From NCBI GenBank assembly GCA_037071015.1, contig JBAMOY010000001.1:1-64000 (forward strand): a DNA stretch of 64,000 nucleotides. The letters are read 5' to 3'. Below the pieces are notes generated by a model. The model saw only the letters and a program-made list of their open reading frames with translations. It searched no databases and had not been told where the DNA came from. The DNA comes from JBAMOY01 sp037071015. GTDB lineage: Bacteria; Bacillota_I; Bacilli_A; RF39; UBA660. Both the position numbers and the translations under genes were made by a program. This document shows positions 1 through 10,473 of this stretch, in pieces. Each line of letters begins with the position of its first letter. Positions within the stretch are counted from its first letter, which is position 1.

Positions 1-647
1 TTTTTACAGCTCTCCAAACAAAAAAAAGATAACTAAATCATAGCTATCCAAATCGTAAAAATATGAAAAATAATAGTCATACTTATGGCCGAAGTTATGG
101 CCATCAAAAATACACTTTTTTTAAAATAATCAAAACAAAAGAAAAGCAGGATAAACCTGTTTACAAACAACTATCCAGTGGCTAGTTTTCCCTTATTTCA
201 TAAGGAATTAGAGAAAACACAAGTGTTTACATTTAAAAGATTTGTTATACAATCGTTAATTTTGTCTTTTTTAGAAATTTTACGTATTTTATGACCATAA
301 GTATGGCCATAGATTAGGAGAAAAATACTGATGAAGATATAGATATTTGAATATGAAAAAAGTACTGCCTTCATTTAAAAGTAGTACCTTTAGATACAAT
401 TCTTTCATATTCTACTATATTGTATCACGCAAATTTCTATAGTCAATAAGGATAAAATGTCGGATATTTTGTTGATGAAAATGTTGATTTAAAACTTATT
501 ATAACGCTTATTTATAATATATTTGCTGAGTTAGATACTGATATAGATTATTGATAGTAAAATCATATAAATAATTTTTTGTATCATCACAATCTATAAA
601 AAATACATATTTTGTGCTATAATACTTGATACAAAGGGAGGTTTACT
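1..647. other. noncoding region before the HD-domain gene
   Basis: I find no convincing gene in this AT-rich stretch. It carries the motif CATACTTATGGCC at 78-90, followed by a second TTATGGCC at 95-102. The same motif in inverted orientation (ATGACCATAAGTATGGCC) lies at 291-308. The last 35 bases hold an extended -10 promoter (TGC then TATAAT at 615-623) and a strong Shine-Dalgarno (AAGGGAGG) for the next gene. The stretch may be the inner edge of an integrated element whose other side is off the window. Confidence 0.5.
615..623 (+). promoter_or_regulatory. extended -10 promoter for HD-domain gene
   Basis: TGC directly precedes a perfect TATAAT at 618-623, 25 bases upstream of the start codon. 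No good -35 is seen 17 bases upstream, which fits an extended -10 promoter. Confidence 0.45.
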
Positions 648-1292
648 ATGTCTAAAGCTGAAAATGTTGTAAGATATTATGTCTTATGTAACAAATTGAA
701 AGATGTTATAAGAACTGGTTGGAAAAATTGGAATGTCAAAAGAGAAAGATTAGAAAGTGTTGCAGAGCATATTTATGGTGTCCAAATGCTAGCAATCGCA
801 ATACAATCAGAATATAAATATGATGTTGATATTATGAAAGTTGTTTTTATGTTAGCAATTCATGAATTGGAGGAAATTATTATTGGTGATTTAACACAAT
901 TTCAGATTGCAAAAGGAGATAAGGTTATAATAGGACATGAAGCAGTAAATAATATTTTAGATGGCTTATTAAATAAAGAGCAAATTATGAATTTAATAGT
1001 GGAATTTGATGAAAGAAAAACAAGAGATGCATTGTTTGCACATTATTGCGATAAGTTAGAATGTGATATTCAAAGTAAATTATATGATGAAGAGGGTTGT
1101 GTTGATTTAAATGATCAAGATGGAAACGAAACTTTAAATGATCCAAGAGTTCAAGCATTACTAAAAATAGGAAAATCATGGTCTGACATGTGGTTAACTT
1201 TTGGACAAAACGTTTATAATTATGATGAAAATTTTACAGAAATATCAAATTATGTAATAAATAACAATATTAGTGGTTTAAGAAAAAAATAG
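648..1292 (+). CDS. HD-domain hydrolase, YfbR-like
   Basis: A 214-residue soluble protein of the HD phosphohydrolase superfamily, most like the YfbR/HD_3 group of 5'-deoxynucleotidases and nucleotide phosphatases. The first metal-binding histidine is H41 in VAEHIYGVQ. The usual HD doublet reads HE (H72-E73) in AIHELEEIIIGDLTQ, with E76 and D81 following as in YfbR, and a distal aspartate lies in HYCDKLECD. The glutamate in place of the doublet aspartate is unusual but could still bind metal. A strong Shine-Dalgarno (AAGGGAGG) fixes the start. The next gene begins 14 bases downstream, so the two are probably co-transcribed. Substrate is unknown; nucleotide hydrolysis, possibly in defence given the neighbourhood, is inference. 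Confidence 0.75.
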   Translation: MSKAENVVRYYVLCNKLKDVIRTGWKNWNVKRERLESVAEHIYGVQMLAIAIQSEYKYDVDIMKVVFMLAIHELEEIIIGDLTQFQIAKGDKVIIGHEAVNNILDGLLNKEQIMNLIVEFDERKTRDALFAHYCDKLECDIQSKLYDEEGCVDLNDQDGNETLNDPRVQALLKIGKSWSDMWLTFGQNVYNYDENFTEISNYVINNNISGLRKK

Positions 1293-1306
1293 ATTTGGGG
1301 TTATGA

Positions 1307-1945
1307 ATGATGAAAAAAGTGTTTTTATATTTATATCCAATAAAAGAGTATGCAAGTATGTTTTTACTTCATGATGATAATTTATATGATAAATGGAATG
1401 TCAAAAGACCTCTTCCTATTTTAAATGAATGCATTCAAAAGAGATATAGAGATAATGGCTATCAGGTAGTTTTTGTATTATATCCTGACAAAGAAATATT
1501 TGGAATTATTCCTAAAGAAGAAGATAAAATAATTTATACCGATATTCTGTTTTCTGAAAATAGTGCTGTCGATGAAAATGGAAAAACGAAAAAGGATTTT
1601 ATTCCTAAATATCCAAATGAACAATTACTATTTAAACAACTAGGAGATATTGAAGAATTGGTAATTGGTGGTTATCATTTTGCAGATTGTATAAAAAGAG
1701 TTGGAGAATTTGCTTTGGCAATGGGAATAAATACAATTGTTGATTTAGATTTAACAGACTTATTTTTCAACTTATATAGACAAGAAGATTATTTTAATAT
1801 TGAAGAATATAGTCCTAATAAATATAAGGAATATATGTTAAATAAAGCCACAAAATATGGTGAAAAATTTGCTGAAAAACAATTCAATGGTATGTATTCC
1901 AGTTTAGTTTATGGTTTTGATGAAGAAAGTAAAAAAAGAAAATAA
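1307..1945 (+). CDS. uncharacterised 212-residue protein
   Basis: I cannot name this family. The protein is soluble, charged and without membrane segments. The stretch FADCIKRVGEFALAMGINTIV (about residues 125-145) has the look of the late alpha/beta segment of isochorismatase-like cysteine hydrolases, where a D/C-containing loop precedes a helix and a strand, but the evidence is too weak for a functional call. It follows the HD-domain gene by 14 bases and ends at a hairpin, so the two likely form a small operon. The start could equally be the second ATG at 1310. Confidence 0.6.
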   Translation: MMKKVFLYLYPIKEYASMFLLHDDNLYDKWNVKRPLPILNECIQKRYRDNGYQVVFVLYPDKEIFGIIPKEEDKIIYTDILFSENSAVDENGKTKKDFIPKYPNEQLLFKQLGDIEELVIGGYHFADCIKRVGEFALAMGINTIVDLDLTDLFFNLYRQEDYFNIEEYSPNKYKEYMLNKATKYGEKFAEKQFNGMYSSLVYGFDEESKKRK

Positions 1946-1981
1946 AAAGAACATAATTATCAATCAAATTATATTCTTTTC
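1944..1981 (+). terminator. hairpin terminator after the HD operon
   Basis: AAAAGAAC-ATAATT pairs with AATTAT-ATTCTTTT directly after the stop codon at 1945. The stem is long with a short loop and ends in a T-rich arm. Confidence 0.5.
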
Positions 1982-2015
1982 TCAACAATTATTCTAAATT
2001 TGAAATATACTATTT

Positions 2016-2061
2016 AAAGTCCTAATGATAAGGTCACATCTAACTTATCAATATGGACTTT
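2016..2061. repeat. two-tier inverted repeat upstream of recombinase
   Basis: Outer arms AAAGTCC (2016-2022) and GGACTTT (2055-2061) enclose inner arms TGATAAG (2026-2032) and CTTATCA (2044-2050), with an 11-base apical loop. The outer right arm runs into TTC. It could act as a terminator or as a structured recombination site beside the recombinase. Confidence 0.5.
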
Positions 2062-2078
2062 TTCTTGTTCTAACAGTG

Positions 2079-2098
2079 TACCAATAGTGATATTGGTA
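2079..2098. repeat. 8-bp stem hairpin upstream of recombinase
   Basis: TACCAATA and TATTGGTA form a perfect 8-bp stem around a GTGA loop, followed by TTTATTTTG. It is terminator-like and lies about 25 bases before the remnant recombinase start. Confidence 0.45.
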
Positions 2099-2122
2099 TT
2101 TATTTTGTAATCAAAATTGATT

Positions 2123-3827
<1,705 letters not shown>

Positions 3828-3956
3828 ATAAAAAAATACGTGTACATGAATTTCGAAATAATAATGAAATAAATGTACACTTTTTCTTTAAAAATATTTT
3901 TAAAATTTCCAAAAAAATGTACAAATCGCCTCAAAAATCTTAAAAAAATGGTCAAT

Positions 3957-3980
3957 TTTGTCAGACTTCTGACTGACAAA
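3957..3980. repeat. TTTGTCAG inverted repeat
   Basis: Perfect 8-bp arms TTTGTCAG (3957-3964) and CTGACAAA (3973-3980) are separated by 8 bases. GTCAGAC-like copies recur downstream at 4025, 4044 and 4110. Confidence 0.6.
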
Positions 3981-4231
3981 TAAGCAATTTTAGGCATTTT
4001 TGATAGAAATCCTGTTAGACAAAAGTCAGACAATTTAGACTTTGTCGGACAAGTGTAATTCTCTAAAATCCTTATAATACGGTCAAACTCGCCACTGGCG
4101 ATGTTGTTTGTCAGACGCGGTTATCCTGTTTAAAAAGCCATCTCGAAAATGTACATAAAATTCTTAAAAATTCAAAAATTTAGTGGCATCAAAAAGTACA
4201 TCAATTTAGTTGTATTACTACATGTATAATT

Positions 4232-4261
4232 TTGAAAAGCCCTTTAGAAAATATAGATAAT
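4232..4261 (+). promoter_or_regulatory. candidate promoter of the defence operon
   Basis: TTGAAA at 4232-4237, an 18-base spacer and GATAAT at 4256-4261 lie 37 bases before the Fic start. A second -10-like TACAAT lies at 4266-4271. It is the only plausible promoter seen before the tightly packed genes up to 14106. Confidence 0.4.
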
Positions 4262-4297
4262 ATGGTACAATGATATAGAAATGTTAGGTGAAGTTAT

Positions 4298-5134
4298 ATG
4301 AGTGAAAAAGATTTAGATTCTAGTATGAATCCTTATCAAGAAGAAGCAAAACCTAAAGGTTATATAAAACAGTTACAATGGGATATGGCGATAGGATTAC
4401 AACAGGTAGATAATTTAAAACCATCTAAATATCTTGAACAGGTTAGTGAAAAAAATATTTTAGGTGAATTAACAATCAAAGAAGTAGAACAAAGTTTAAG
4501 AGAATATTACACTCTAAAAAAACAACAAAAAGACATTAATCACAATGAATTAGAATGCGACTTTGTATCTATGAGAATTGTGGAATTATTAAATCAAGAT
4601 AATTTTGAATTATCAGTAGATTATCTAAAATATATTCATAAATATTTATTTCAAGATGTATATGAATTTGCAGGAGAGTTTAGAAAAATTGATTTTTCGA
4701 AACACGAAAAAATTTTAAATAATGATTCAGTAGCTTATGGGGATTCTAAAACCTTAGCTGAATCACTAGAATATGATATTAGTCTAGAAAAAGATAAAGA
4801 TTATCATGAAATGTCTATTCTAGAAGTCATAAAAAACATTACTGATTTTACATCTAGTATATGGCAAGTACATCCTTTTAGAGAAGGTAATACTAGAACA
4901 ACAGCAGTATTTATAGAAAAATATTTAATTAGTTTAGGATATAACGTAGATAATTCATTGTTTAAAGATAAATCAGTATATTTTAGAAATGCTTTGGTTA
5001 GAAGTAATTACTTTAATAACTATTTAAATATAAAAGAGGATAAAAGTTATTTAATTAAGTTTTATGAGAATTTATTATTAGGTAAAAATAATAATTTACA
5101 CTCGGAAGATTTAATTGTGAAAGAGTTATTTTAG
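4298..5134 (+). CDS. Fic-domain protein with N-terminal regulatory region
   Basis: A 278-residue Fic/DOC protein. The active-site loop HPFREGNTRT starts at H192 and matches the family pattern HxFx(D/E)GNxR: H192 is the catalytic base, and the GN and R bind nucleotide phosphates. Fic enzymes usually transfer AMP from ATP onto hydroxyl groups of target proteins. The first ~70 residues (WDMAIGLQQVDNLKPSKYL and the helical region after it) resemble the N-terminal segment seen on many stand-alone Fic proteins, which may be autoinhibitory; I do not see a clear S/TxxxEG inhibition motif. It is the first gene of the operon. The stop is 10 bases before mod, and the mod Shine-Dalgarno overlaps its stop codon. 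Its target, and whether it is a toxin or a regulator, cannot be read from sequence. Confidence 0.82.
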   Translation: MSEKDLDSSMNPYQEEAKPKGYIKQLQWDMAIGLQQVDNLKPSKYLEQVSEKNILGELTIKEVEQSLREYYTLKKQQKDINHNELECDFVSMRIVELLNQDNFELSVDYLKYIHKYLFQDVYEFAGEFRKIDFSKHEKILNNDSVAYGDSKTLAESLEYDISLEKDKDYHEMSILEVIKNITDFTSSIWQVHPFREGNTRTTAVFIEKYLISLGYNVDNSLFKDKSVYFRNALVRSNYFNNYLNIKEDKSYLIKFYENLLLGKNNNLHSEDLIVKELF

Positions 5135-5144
5135 GAGGTACATT

Positions 5145-6836
5145 ATGGAAACTACTAATCTATCAAAAATTAGAAGAGATAAAATGTTAGATACAATTAA
5201 TGAAATAAAAAAAAGTATTACTGATGAAGAAACAATAACTAATTTATCTATGATAGAAAACGAATTAACAAAAAAGAAGTATGGACTTATTTGGGAAGAA
5301 CACGAAGAGCGAGTTGACAAAGAACTAGAAACACAAATACCTACTTTTGAAGAAGTAAAGGAAAAAGAAATAGAATTTAATCCAGAAGATAAGTTTAATT
5401 TTTTATTAGAAGGAGATAATCTTCATAGTTTATATCTATTAGAAAAAACTCACAAAGGCTTAATCGATGTAATCTATATTGATCCACCATATAATACCGG
5501 TAATAATGATTTTACTTATGGAGATACTGTGTTGTCAAAAGAGGATGAATTTAAACATTCAAAATGGTTATCATTTATGGAAAGAAGATTAAAAATAGCT
5601 AAAAACTTATTGTCTGATAAAGGGGTAATTTTTATAAGTATTGATGATAATGAGCAATCTGAATTAAAATTATTATGTAATGATATATTTGGTGAAAATA
5701 ATTTCGTTTCAACTTTACATTGGAAAAAGAAAAAGCAACCATCTTATCTTCATGGACAAGTCGCTGGTATTATGGAATATATCCTAATATATTCTAAAAA
5801 TAGAATTAAATTAGATAAGCTATCTTTATCAGCTCCTACTGATAGTAATACTAGGGTTGACAATGCTACAAATCAAGTCGCTGAAAGATTGATAAAAAAA
5901 GGAATAAGAGTAAAAATAGATTCATCAGTTTCAGTAATAAAAAAAGGGATATATAAAAATAAGACAATGCAAACAGAATACTTAAATGATGTTATTATTA
6001 AAAATGGTAGAACTTGTAATGATTTTATTGCTAAAGCAAGATTTAGAGATTCACAAGAAAGAATAGATTTGTTTTGCAATGAAGATGTTCTATTTATAAC
6101 TAAAAATTATGGTTTTAGAAGAGATAAGTTGAAAATTGAACTTGAAAAGAAAAAAGCGATTACAGATTTAATTCTTGATTGGGGTGACAATCAGGATAGT
6201 GATAAAGAATTAAGAAATATATTTGGAGATAAAGTTTTTGATTATCCTAAGCCAACTTTACTTATTAAAAATATAATAAAATCTACAAATTATAATAATG
6301 CTATTATTCTTGATTTTTTTGCTGGTTCAGGGACTACAGCACAAGCTGTATTAGAATTAAATGAAGAAGATAATGGCAATAGAAATTTTATTCTTTGTAC
6401 TAATAATGAAAACAATATCTGTGAAGATATAACTTATCAAAGAATAAAAACAGTTATAACTGGGAAAAGAAAAGATGGAAGTAAATATTCCGAAGGAATA
6501 AAAGCAAACTTAAAATATTATAAATGCACATATATACCAAAAATTAATACTGAAAATGAAAATCTGCACAATAATTTACTAATTAATATTAAAAATCTTA
6601 TTCAGTTAGAAAATGGGATTGAAATAGATGACAATAAAATTAGAGTTTATTTAGATGAAAAAGAATTGGATAAATTTAGTAGAAGTCAAAGCGAATTAAA
6701 TCTTTGCGAAAAAGTATACATATCATCAGATATACTCTTAACATCAATGCAAGAAACGATATTTAAAAATAATAATATAGAAGTATATATCATACCAGAA
6801 TATTATTTTGAAGATGAAATTATGGAGGTAATGTAA
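5145..6836 (+). CDS. mod: type III restriction system DNA methyltransferase (Mod)
   Basis: A 563-residue beta-class adenine-N6 DNA methyltransferase. Motif IV DPPYNTGN starts at D113 and precedes motif I DFFAGSGTT at 390-398; this order (catalytic motif first) is diagnostic of the beta class used by type III Mod subunits. The variable middle (about 190-360) is the expected target-recognition region. Mod both methylates one strand of the asymmetric site and provides sequence recognition for the Res nuclease. The start has an AGGAGG Shine-Dalgarno. The stop codon abuts the res start with no spacing. It is slightly shorter than typical Mod proteins (about 600-650). Confidence 0.93.
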   Translation: METTNLSKIRRDKMLDTINEIKKSITDEETITNLSMIENELTKKKYGLIWEEHEERVDKELETQIPTFEEVKEKEIEFNPEDKFNFLLEGDNLHSLYLLEKTHKGLIDVIYIDPPYNTGNNDFTYGDTVLSKEDEFKHSKWLSFMERRLKIAKNLLSDKGVIFISIDDNEQSELKLLCNDIFGENNFVSTLHWKKKKQPSYLHGQVAGIMEYILIYSKNRIKLDKLSLSAPTDSNTRVDNATNQVAERLIKKGIRVKIDSSVSVIKKGIYKNKTMQTEYLNDVIIKNGRTCNDFIAKARFRDSQERIDLFCNEDVLFITKNYGFRRDKLKIELEKKKAITDLILDWGDNQDSDKELRNIFGDKVFDYPKPTLLIKNIIKSTNYNNAIILDFFAGSGTTAQAVLELNEEDNGNRNFILCTNNENNICEDITYQRIKTVITGKRKDGSKYSEGIKANLKYYKCTYIPKINTENENLHNNLLINIKNLIQLENGIEIDDNKIRVYLDEKELDKFSRSQSELNLCEKVYISSDILLTSMQETIFKNNNIEVYIIPEYYFEDEIMEVM

Positions 6837-9041
6837 ATGCAAGGAATTAAATTAAAAAATTTCCAGCTTGATACAGTAAATAAATTATTAGATGCAACAA
6901 GTATTGGCTCTAAAAAAGAGATATTACTGCAAGCACCTACTGGATCTGGTAAAACGATTATATTACTTTCATATATTGAAGAATATTTTAAAGAGAATAA
7001 AAATGTTTTGTTTGTTTGGCTTACTCCTGGTAAAGGAGACTTAGAAGAACAAAGCAGAAAGAAAATGTTAAAGTTTTTACCTCACCATAAAACACAAAAT
7101 ATTCAAGACGTATTACTTCAAGGATTTGAAGAAAAATCAACTTCTTTTATTAATTGGGAAACTATTACTAAAAAAGGAAATAATGCTTTAAAAGAAGCTG
7201 AAAGAAAAAATCTATATGAAAGAATACATGAAGCACATAATTCAGGATACAAATTTATTGTAATTGTTGATGAAGAACATTTAAATAAAACTGTTAAAGC
7301 GGAAAGCATTATCGAATATATGAATCCTAATTATATTGTAAGAGTTAGTGCTACTACTAAAACAAATAAAGAAGCAGAATTTATTGCTATTGATGAATTA
7401 GAAGTTATAAATTCTGGTTTAATTACAAGAGCACTATATATTAATGAAGATGTATCAAATGATACTACTCTTTCTAATGAACATGAATATTTGCTTGACC
7501 TTGCAATAGAAAAAAGAAAAGCAATTAAAAATGAATATTTAAAATTAGGTGTTCAAGTAAATCCTCTAATAATTATTCAAGTTCCAAGTAAATCTGATGA
7601 TTTAATAAAAATGATAGAAAAAATTCTTGAAGAAAAAGGTTATGATTATATAAAACAAAATCTTGCTATATGGCTTTCGGATAGAAAGAAAAATATAGAT
7701 AATATTGAAGATAATGAATCACATCAATCAATACTTATTATGAAACAAGCAATATCTACTGGTTGGGATTGTCCACGTGCTAAAATACTTGTAAAACTAC
7801 GTGATAATATGAATGAAGATTTTGAAACTCAAACTATTGGTAGAATTAGAAGAATGCCACAAGGACATCACTATGATAATGTTTTACTAGACAATTGCTA
7901 TTTATATACTTTTGATGAGAAATATGAACAATCTGTTAAACAAGAATTAGGTAGTAATGCTTATGATACAAAAGTTATATTTTTAAAAAATGAATATAAA
8001 AACTTTACTTTAAAGAAATTAACTTTTGATAATAATTTTGATGGTTTTGATGAAAGAGAAACATTCAATATATTACATAAGTTTTATATAGATAAATATA
8101 AACTAACTTCTAAAAAGAAAGATAATAAAACAATTCTAGAAGCCAATGGATATGTTTTTAAAGATACTATTGATAATTACATAGTTCAAGATAAAATTGT
8201 TAGAATTAATAGTAATGAACTTGAAAATGCTAATAGAATTAAAGTACAATCTACTGTAACTACAAATAAAAATGGTTTTGAGTTAAGACATTCCATAAAT
8301 GAAATAGCATCTAAAATTGGTATGCGTTATGATAGAACTAGATTAATGCTAGAAAGAATGTTTTGGAAACAAAAGTTGTTTACCAAAAAATTTATAGATT
8401 TAACATTAACAGAATTTTATGCTTTTGTAATAAACAATGAAGATATTTTAAAACACGATTTTCAAGAAGCTGTATCTCAAAAAGCAAGACAAATAAAAAT
8501 GAAATTTGAAGAATTAAAAGAAATCGATTGGCATTTTCCTGAAATGGATTATATTAAGTATGATCCCAAAATGAAAAATACAACTATTTATGAAAAATCA
8601 ACATATTTAAATTATCCTAATAGCACAATAAAATCAAAATCTGAAAGAATGTTTGAATATTTTTGTGAAAATAATGAAAACATTAAGTGGTTTTATAAAA
8701 ATGGAGAAAAATCTAGTGATTATTTTTCAATAGTTTATGTGGATGCTGTAAATCGTAAATGGCACTTTTACCCTGATTTTATAGTGTGTGATCAAAATAA
8801 TAAAATTTGGATTATTGAAACTAAAGGTGGAGAAAATGCTGAAGGCGAATCTAAAAACATTGATATTAAAGTAGAGAATAAATTCGAAGCACTAAAAGAA
8901 TATGCTAAGAAATATGATGTCAATTGGGGATTTGTTAGAGATTATGATAAAAATGAACAATTATATTTTTGCAATACTGAATATACAGAAAGTATGGAAA
9001 ATGATAATTGGCTTTTGTTAAAGGAGCTTTTTTATGAATAA
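6837..9041 (+). CDS. res: type III restriction endonuclease subunit (Res)
   Basis: A 734-residue superfamily 2 helicase-nuclease. The Walker A motif APTGSGKT is at 33-40 and the DEAD/DEAH-type box is VDEEH at 144-148. Helicase motifs STGWDCPRAKILVKLR and QTIGRIRRMP lie near 305-345. The C-terminus carries a PD-(D/E)xK nuclease signature: YPDF at 645-648 and ETK at 661-663. Res with Mod hydrolyses ATP and cuts DNA carrying two unmodified sites. The protein is shorter than the ~900-1000 residues of classical EcoP15I-type Res but keeps all key motifs. It starts right at the mod stop and overlaps the next methyltransferase gene by 8 bases, so translation is likely coupled. Confidence 0.92.
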   Translation: MQGIKLKNFQLDTVNKLLDATSIGSKKEILLQAPTGSGKTIILLSYIEEYFKENKNVLFVWLTPGKGDLEEQSRKKMLKFLPHHKTQNIQDVLLQGFEEKSTSFINWETITKKGNNALKEAERKNLYERIHEAHNSGYKFIVIVDEEHLNKTVKAESIIEYMNPNYIVRVSATTKTNKEAEFIAIDELEVINSGLITRALYINEDVSNDTTLSNEHEYLLDLAIEKRKAIKNEYLKLGVQVNPLIIIQVPSKSDDLIKMIEKILEEKGYDYIKQNLAIWLSDRKKNIDNIEDNESHQSILIMKQAISTGWDCPRAKILVKLRDNMNEDFETQTIGRIRRMPQGHHYDNVLLDNCYLYTFDEKYEQSVKQELGSNAYDTKVIFLKNEYKNFTLKKLTFDNNFDGFDERETFNILHKFYIDKYKLTSKKKDNKTILEANGYVFKDTIDNYIVQDKIVRINSNELENANRIKVQSTVTTNKNGFELRHSINEIASKIGMRYDRTRLMLERMFWKQKLFTKKFIDLTLTEFYAFVINNEDILKHDFQEAVSQKARQIKMKFEELKEIDWHFPEMDYIKYDPKMKNTTIYEKSTYLNYPNSTIKSKSERMFEYFCENNENIKWFYKNGEKSSDYFSIVYVDAVNRKWHFYPDFIVCDQNNKIWIIETKGGENAEGESKNIDIKVENKFEALKEYAKKYDVNWGFVRDYDKNEQLYFCNTEYTESMENDNWLLLKELFYE

Positions 9042-10473
9042 TAAATGTCAAGTATTTACACCAGATGAAATATGTGAAAAAATGTTAGATTTAGCAACAT
9101 ATAAAGATAACCTATATGGGAAAAAAGTGTTAGAAAATTCTTGTGGTGATGGACATGTGCTATCTAAAATAGTGACTAGATATATTTTGGATTGTTTAAA
9201 ACATAAAAAAAATAATGAAGAAATAAGAATAGGACTTGAAAATGATATTTATGCATATGAAATAGATAATAAACACCGATTAAATTGTATAAATTTATTA
9301 AATGATATTGCTTATACATATGGAATCAACAATGTAAAATGGAACGTATTAAAAAAAGATTATTTGAAGTCTAATTCCAATAAAACTTATGATTATATAA
9401 TCGGGAATCCACCATATATTTCGTATAAAGATTTGGACGAAAAAACAAGAAAATATATAAAAAGCAATTTTCAAACTTGCAATATAGGAAAATTTGATTA
9501 CTGTTATGCATTTATTGAGAAAAGTGTAAAAGATCTTTCTGAGACAGGAATACTAGTTTACATAATTCCTAATAGCATTTTTAAGAATAAATATGCACTT
9601 CAATTAAGGGAATATATAAAAAACTCAGTAGATGAAATATATGATTATAAAAACCATAGAGTTTTTCCCAATGCTTTAACGTCGTCTGCCATTATAAGAA
9701 TAGATAAAAATAGTATGTCAAATAATATCAAATATTATGATTATAATTTAAAAAAGTACTTGATATTAGAAAAAACAATTTTGGGAGAAAAGTGGTGCTT
9801 TAAAGAAGAAACTCAAAAAGCTAATTTTAAAAAAATTAAATTTGGTGAATTGTTCACTTGCTCTATTTCTATTGCGACTTTATCAAATGATGTGTTTGTT
9901 ATAAAAAATTATATTGAAAAAGAAAACAAAATTTATGTTAATGGAATGGAAATAGAAAAAGAAATTTTAAAAAATGCCATATCGCCTCGAAATAAAAATT
10001 ATGGAAAAAAAGAAAAAATAATATTTCCATATAAATATTTAAAAAATGGAAAACTATACAGATATTCGGAAAAAGAATTTAAAGAGAGTTTTCCTTTAAC
10101 TACAAAATATTTGTTTTCTAATATTAATAAATTAAAAAAAAGAAAAGCTGATAAAGGAGCAAAATGGTTTGAATATGGAAGAACTCAAGCATTAAGTCAC
10201 CTGAATCAGAAAAAACTCCTAATGTCAACAGTTATAACCAATAAAGTGAAAGTATACATATTAGATAAATTTGATATACCTTATTCTGGAATTTATATAG
10301 TGTCTAATAAGGATAATCTTTTATTGGCAAAAAAAATATTAGAAAGCGATGCTTTTTACCAATATGTATGCAATATAGGTATAAATGCCAGTGGTAATTC
10401 ATTAAGAATTACTCCCCGCGATATTATGAATTTTGAAATAAATTTAGAGGAGTACGAAAAATGGAAAATTTAA
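9034..10473 (+). CDS. Eco57I/TaqI-like adenine-N6 DNA methyltransferase
   Basis: A 479-residue gamma-class amino-methyltransferase. It begins with the typical QVFTPDEICEKMLDL segment, then motif I (ENSCGDGHVLSKIV, about 31-44) and catalytic motif IV NPPYISY from N125. The C-terminal half is the TaqI/Eco57I-type target-recognition region with no nuclease motif that I can see. It is therefore a solitary modification enzyme inside the operon, distinct from Mod in class and target. It overlaps res by 8 bases and the GHKL gene by 13 bases. A second methyltransferase beside a complete type III pair suggests that it protects sites recognised by the downstream module; that link is inference. Confidence 0.87.
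   Translation: MNNKCQVFTPDEICEKMLDLATYKDNLYGKKVLENSCGDGHVLSKIVTRYILDCLKHKKNNEEIRIGLENDIYAYEIDNKHRLNCINLLNDIAYTYGINNVKWNVLKKDYLKSNSNKTYDYIIGNPPYISYKDLDEKTRKYIKSNFQTCNIGKFDYCYAFIEKSVKDLSETGILVYIIPNSIFKNKYALQLREYIKNSVDEIYDYKNHRVFPNALTSSAIIRIDKNSMSNNIKYYDYNLKKYLILEKTILGEKWCFKEETQKANFKKIKFGELFTCSISIATLSNDVFVIKNYIEKENKIYVNGMEIEKEILKNAISPRNKNYGKKEKIIFPYKYLKNGKLYRYSEKEFKESFPLTTKYLFSNINKLKKRKADKGAKWFEYGRTQALSHLNQKKLLMSTVITNKVKVYILDKFDIPYSGIYIVSNKDNLLLAKKILESDAFYQYVCNIGINASGNSLRITPRDIMNFEINLEEYEKWKI

Larger units (their letters stand above)
3828..4297. other. repeat-rich noncoding region upstream of defence operon
   Basis: I see no gene here. TGTACA occurs at 3841, 3874, 3918 and 4150. GTYRGAC-type heptamers occur at 3960, 4014, 4025, 4044 and 4110. 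TTTGTCAG/CTGACAAA form an inverted repeat (3957-3980), and CGCCACTGGCG is a near-perfect palindrome (4090-4100). The clustering suggests binding sites for an element-encoded protein, an attachment-site remnant, or a control region for the operon that follows. Confidence 0.5.

Noticed and set aside
3828..4297. Repeats as a CRISPR array
   Set aside because: The repeats are 6-8 bases, irregularly spaced and partly inverted, with no regular 25-40 base repeat and spacer pattern. No cas genes are present.
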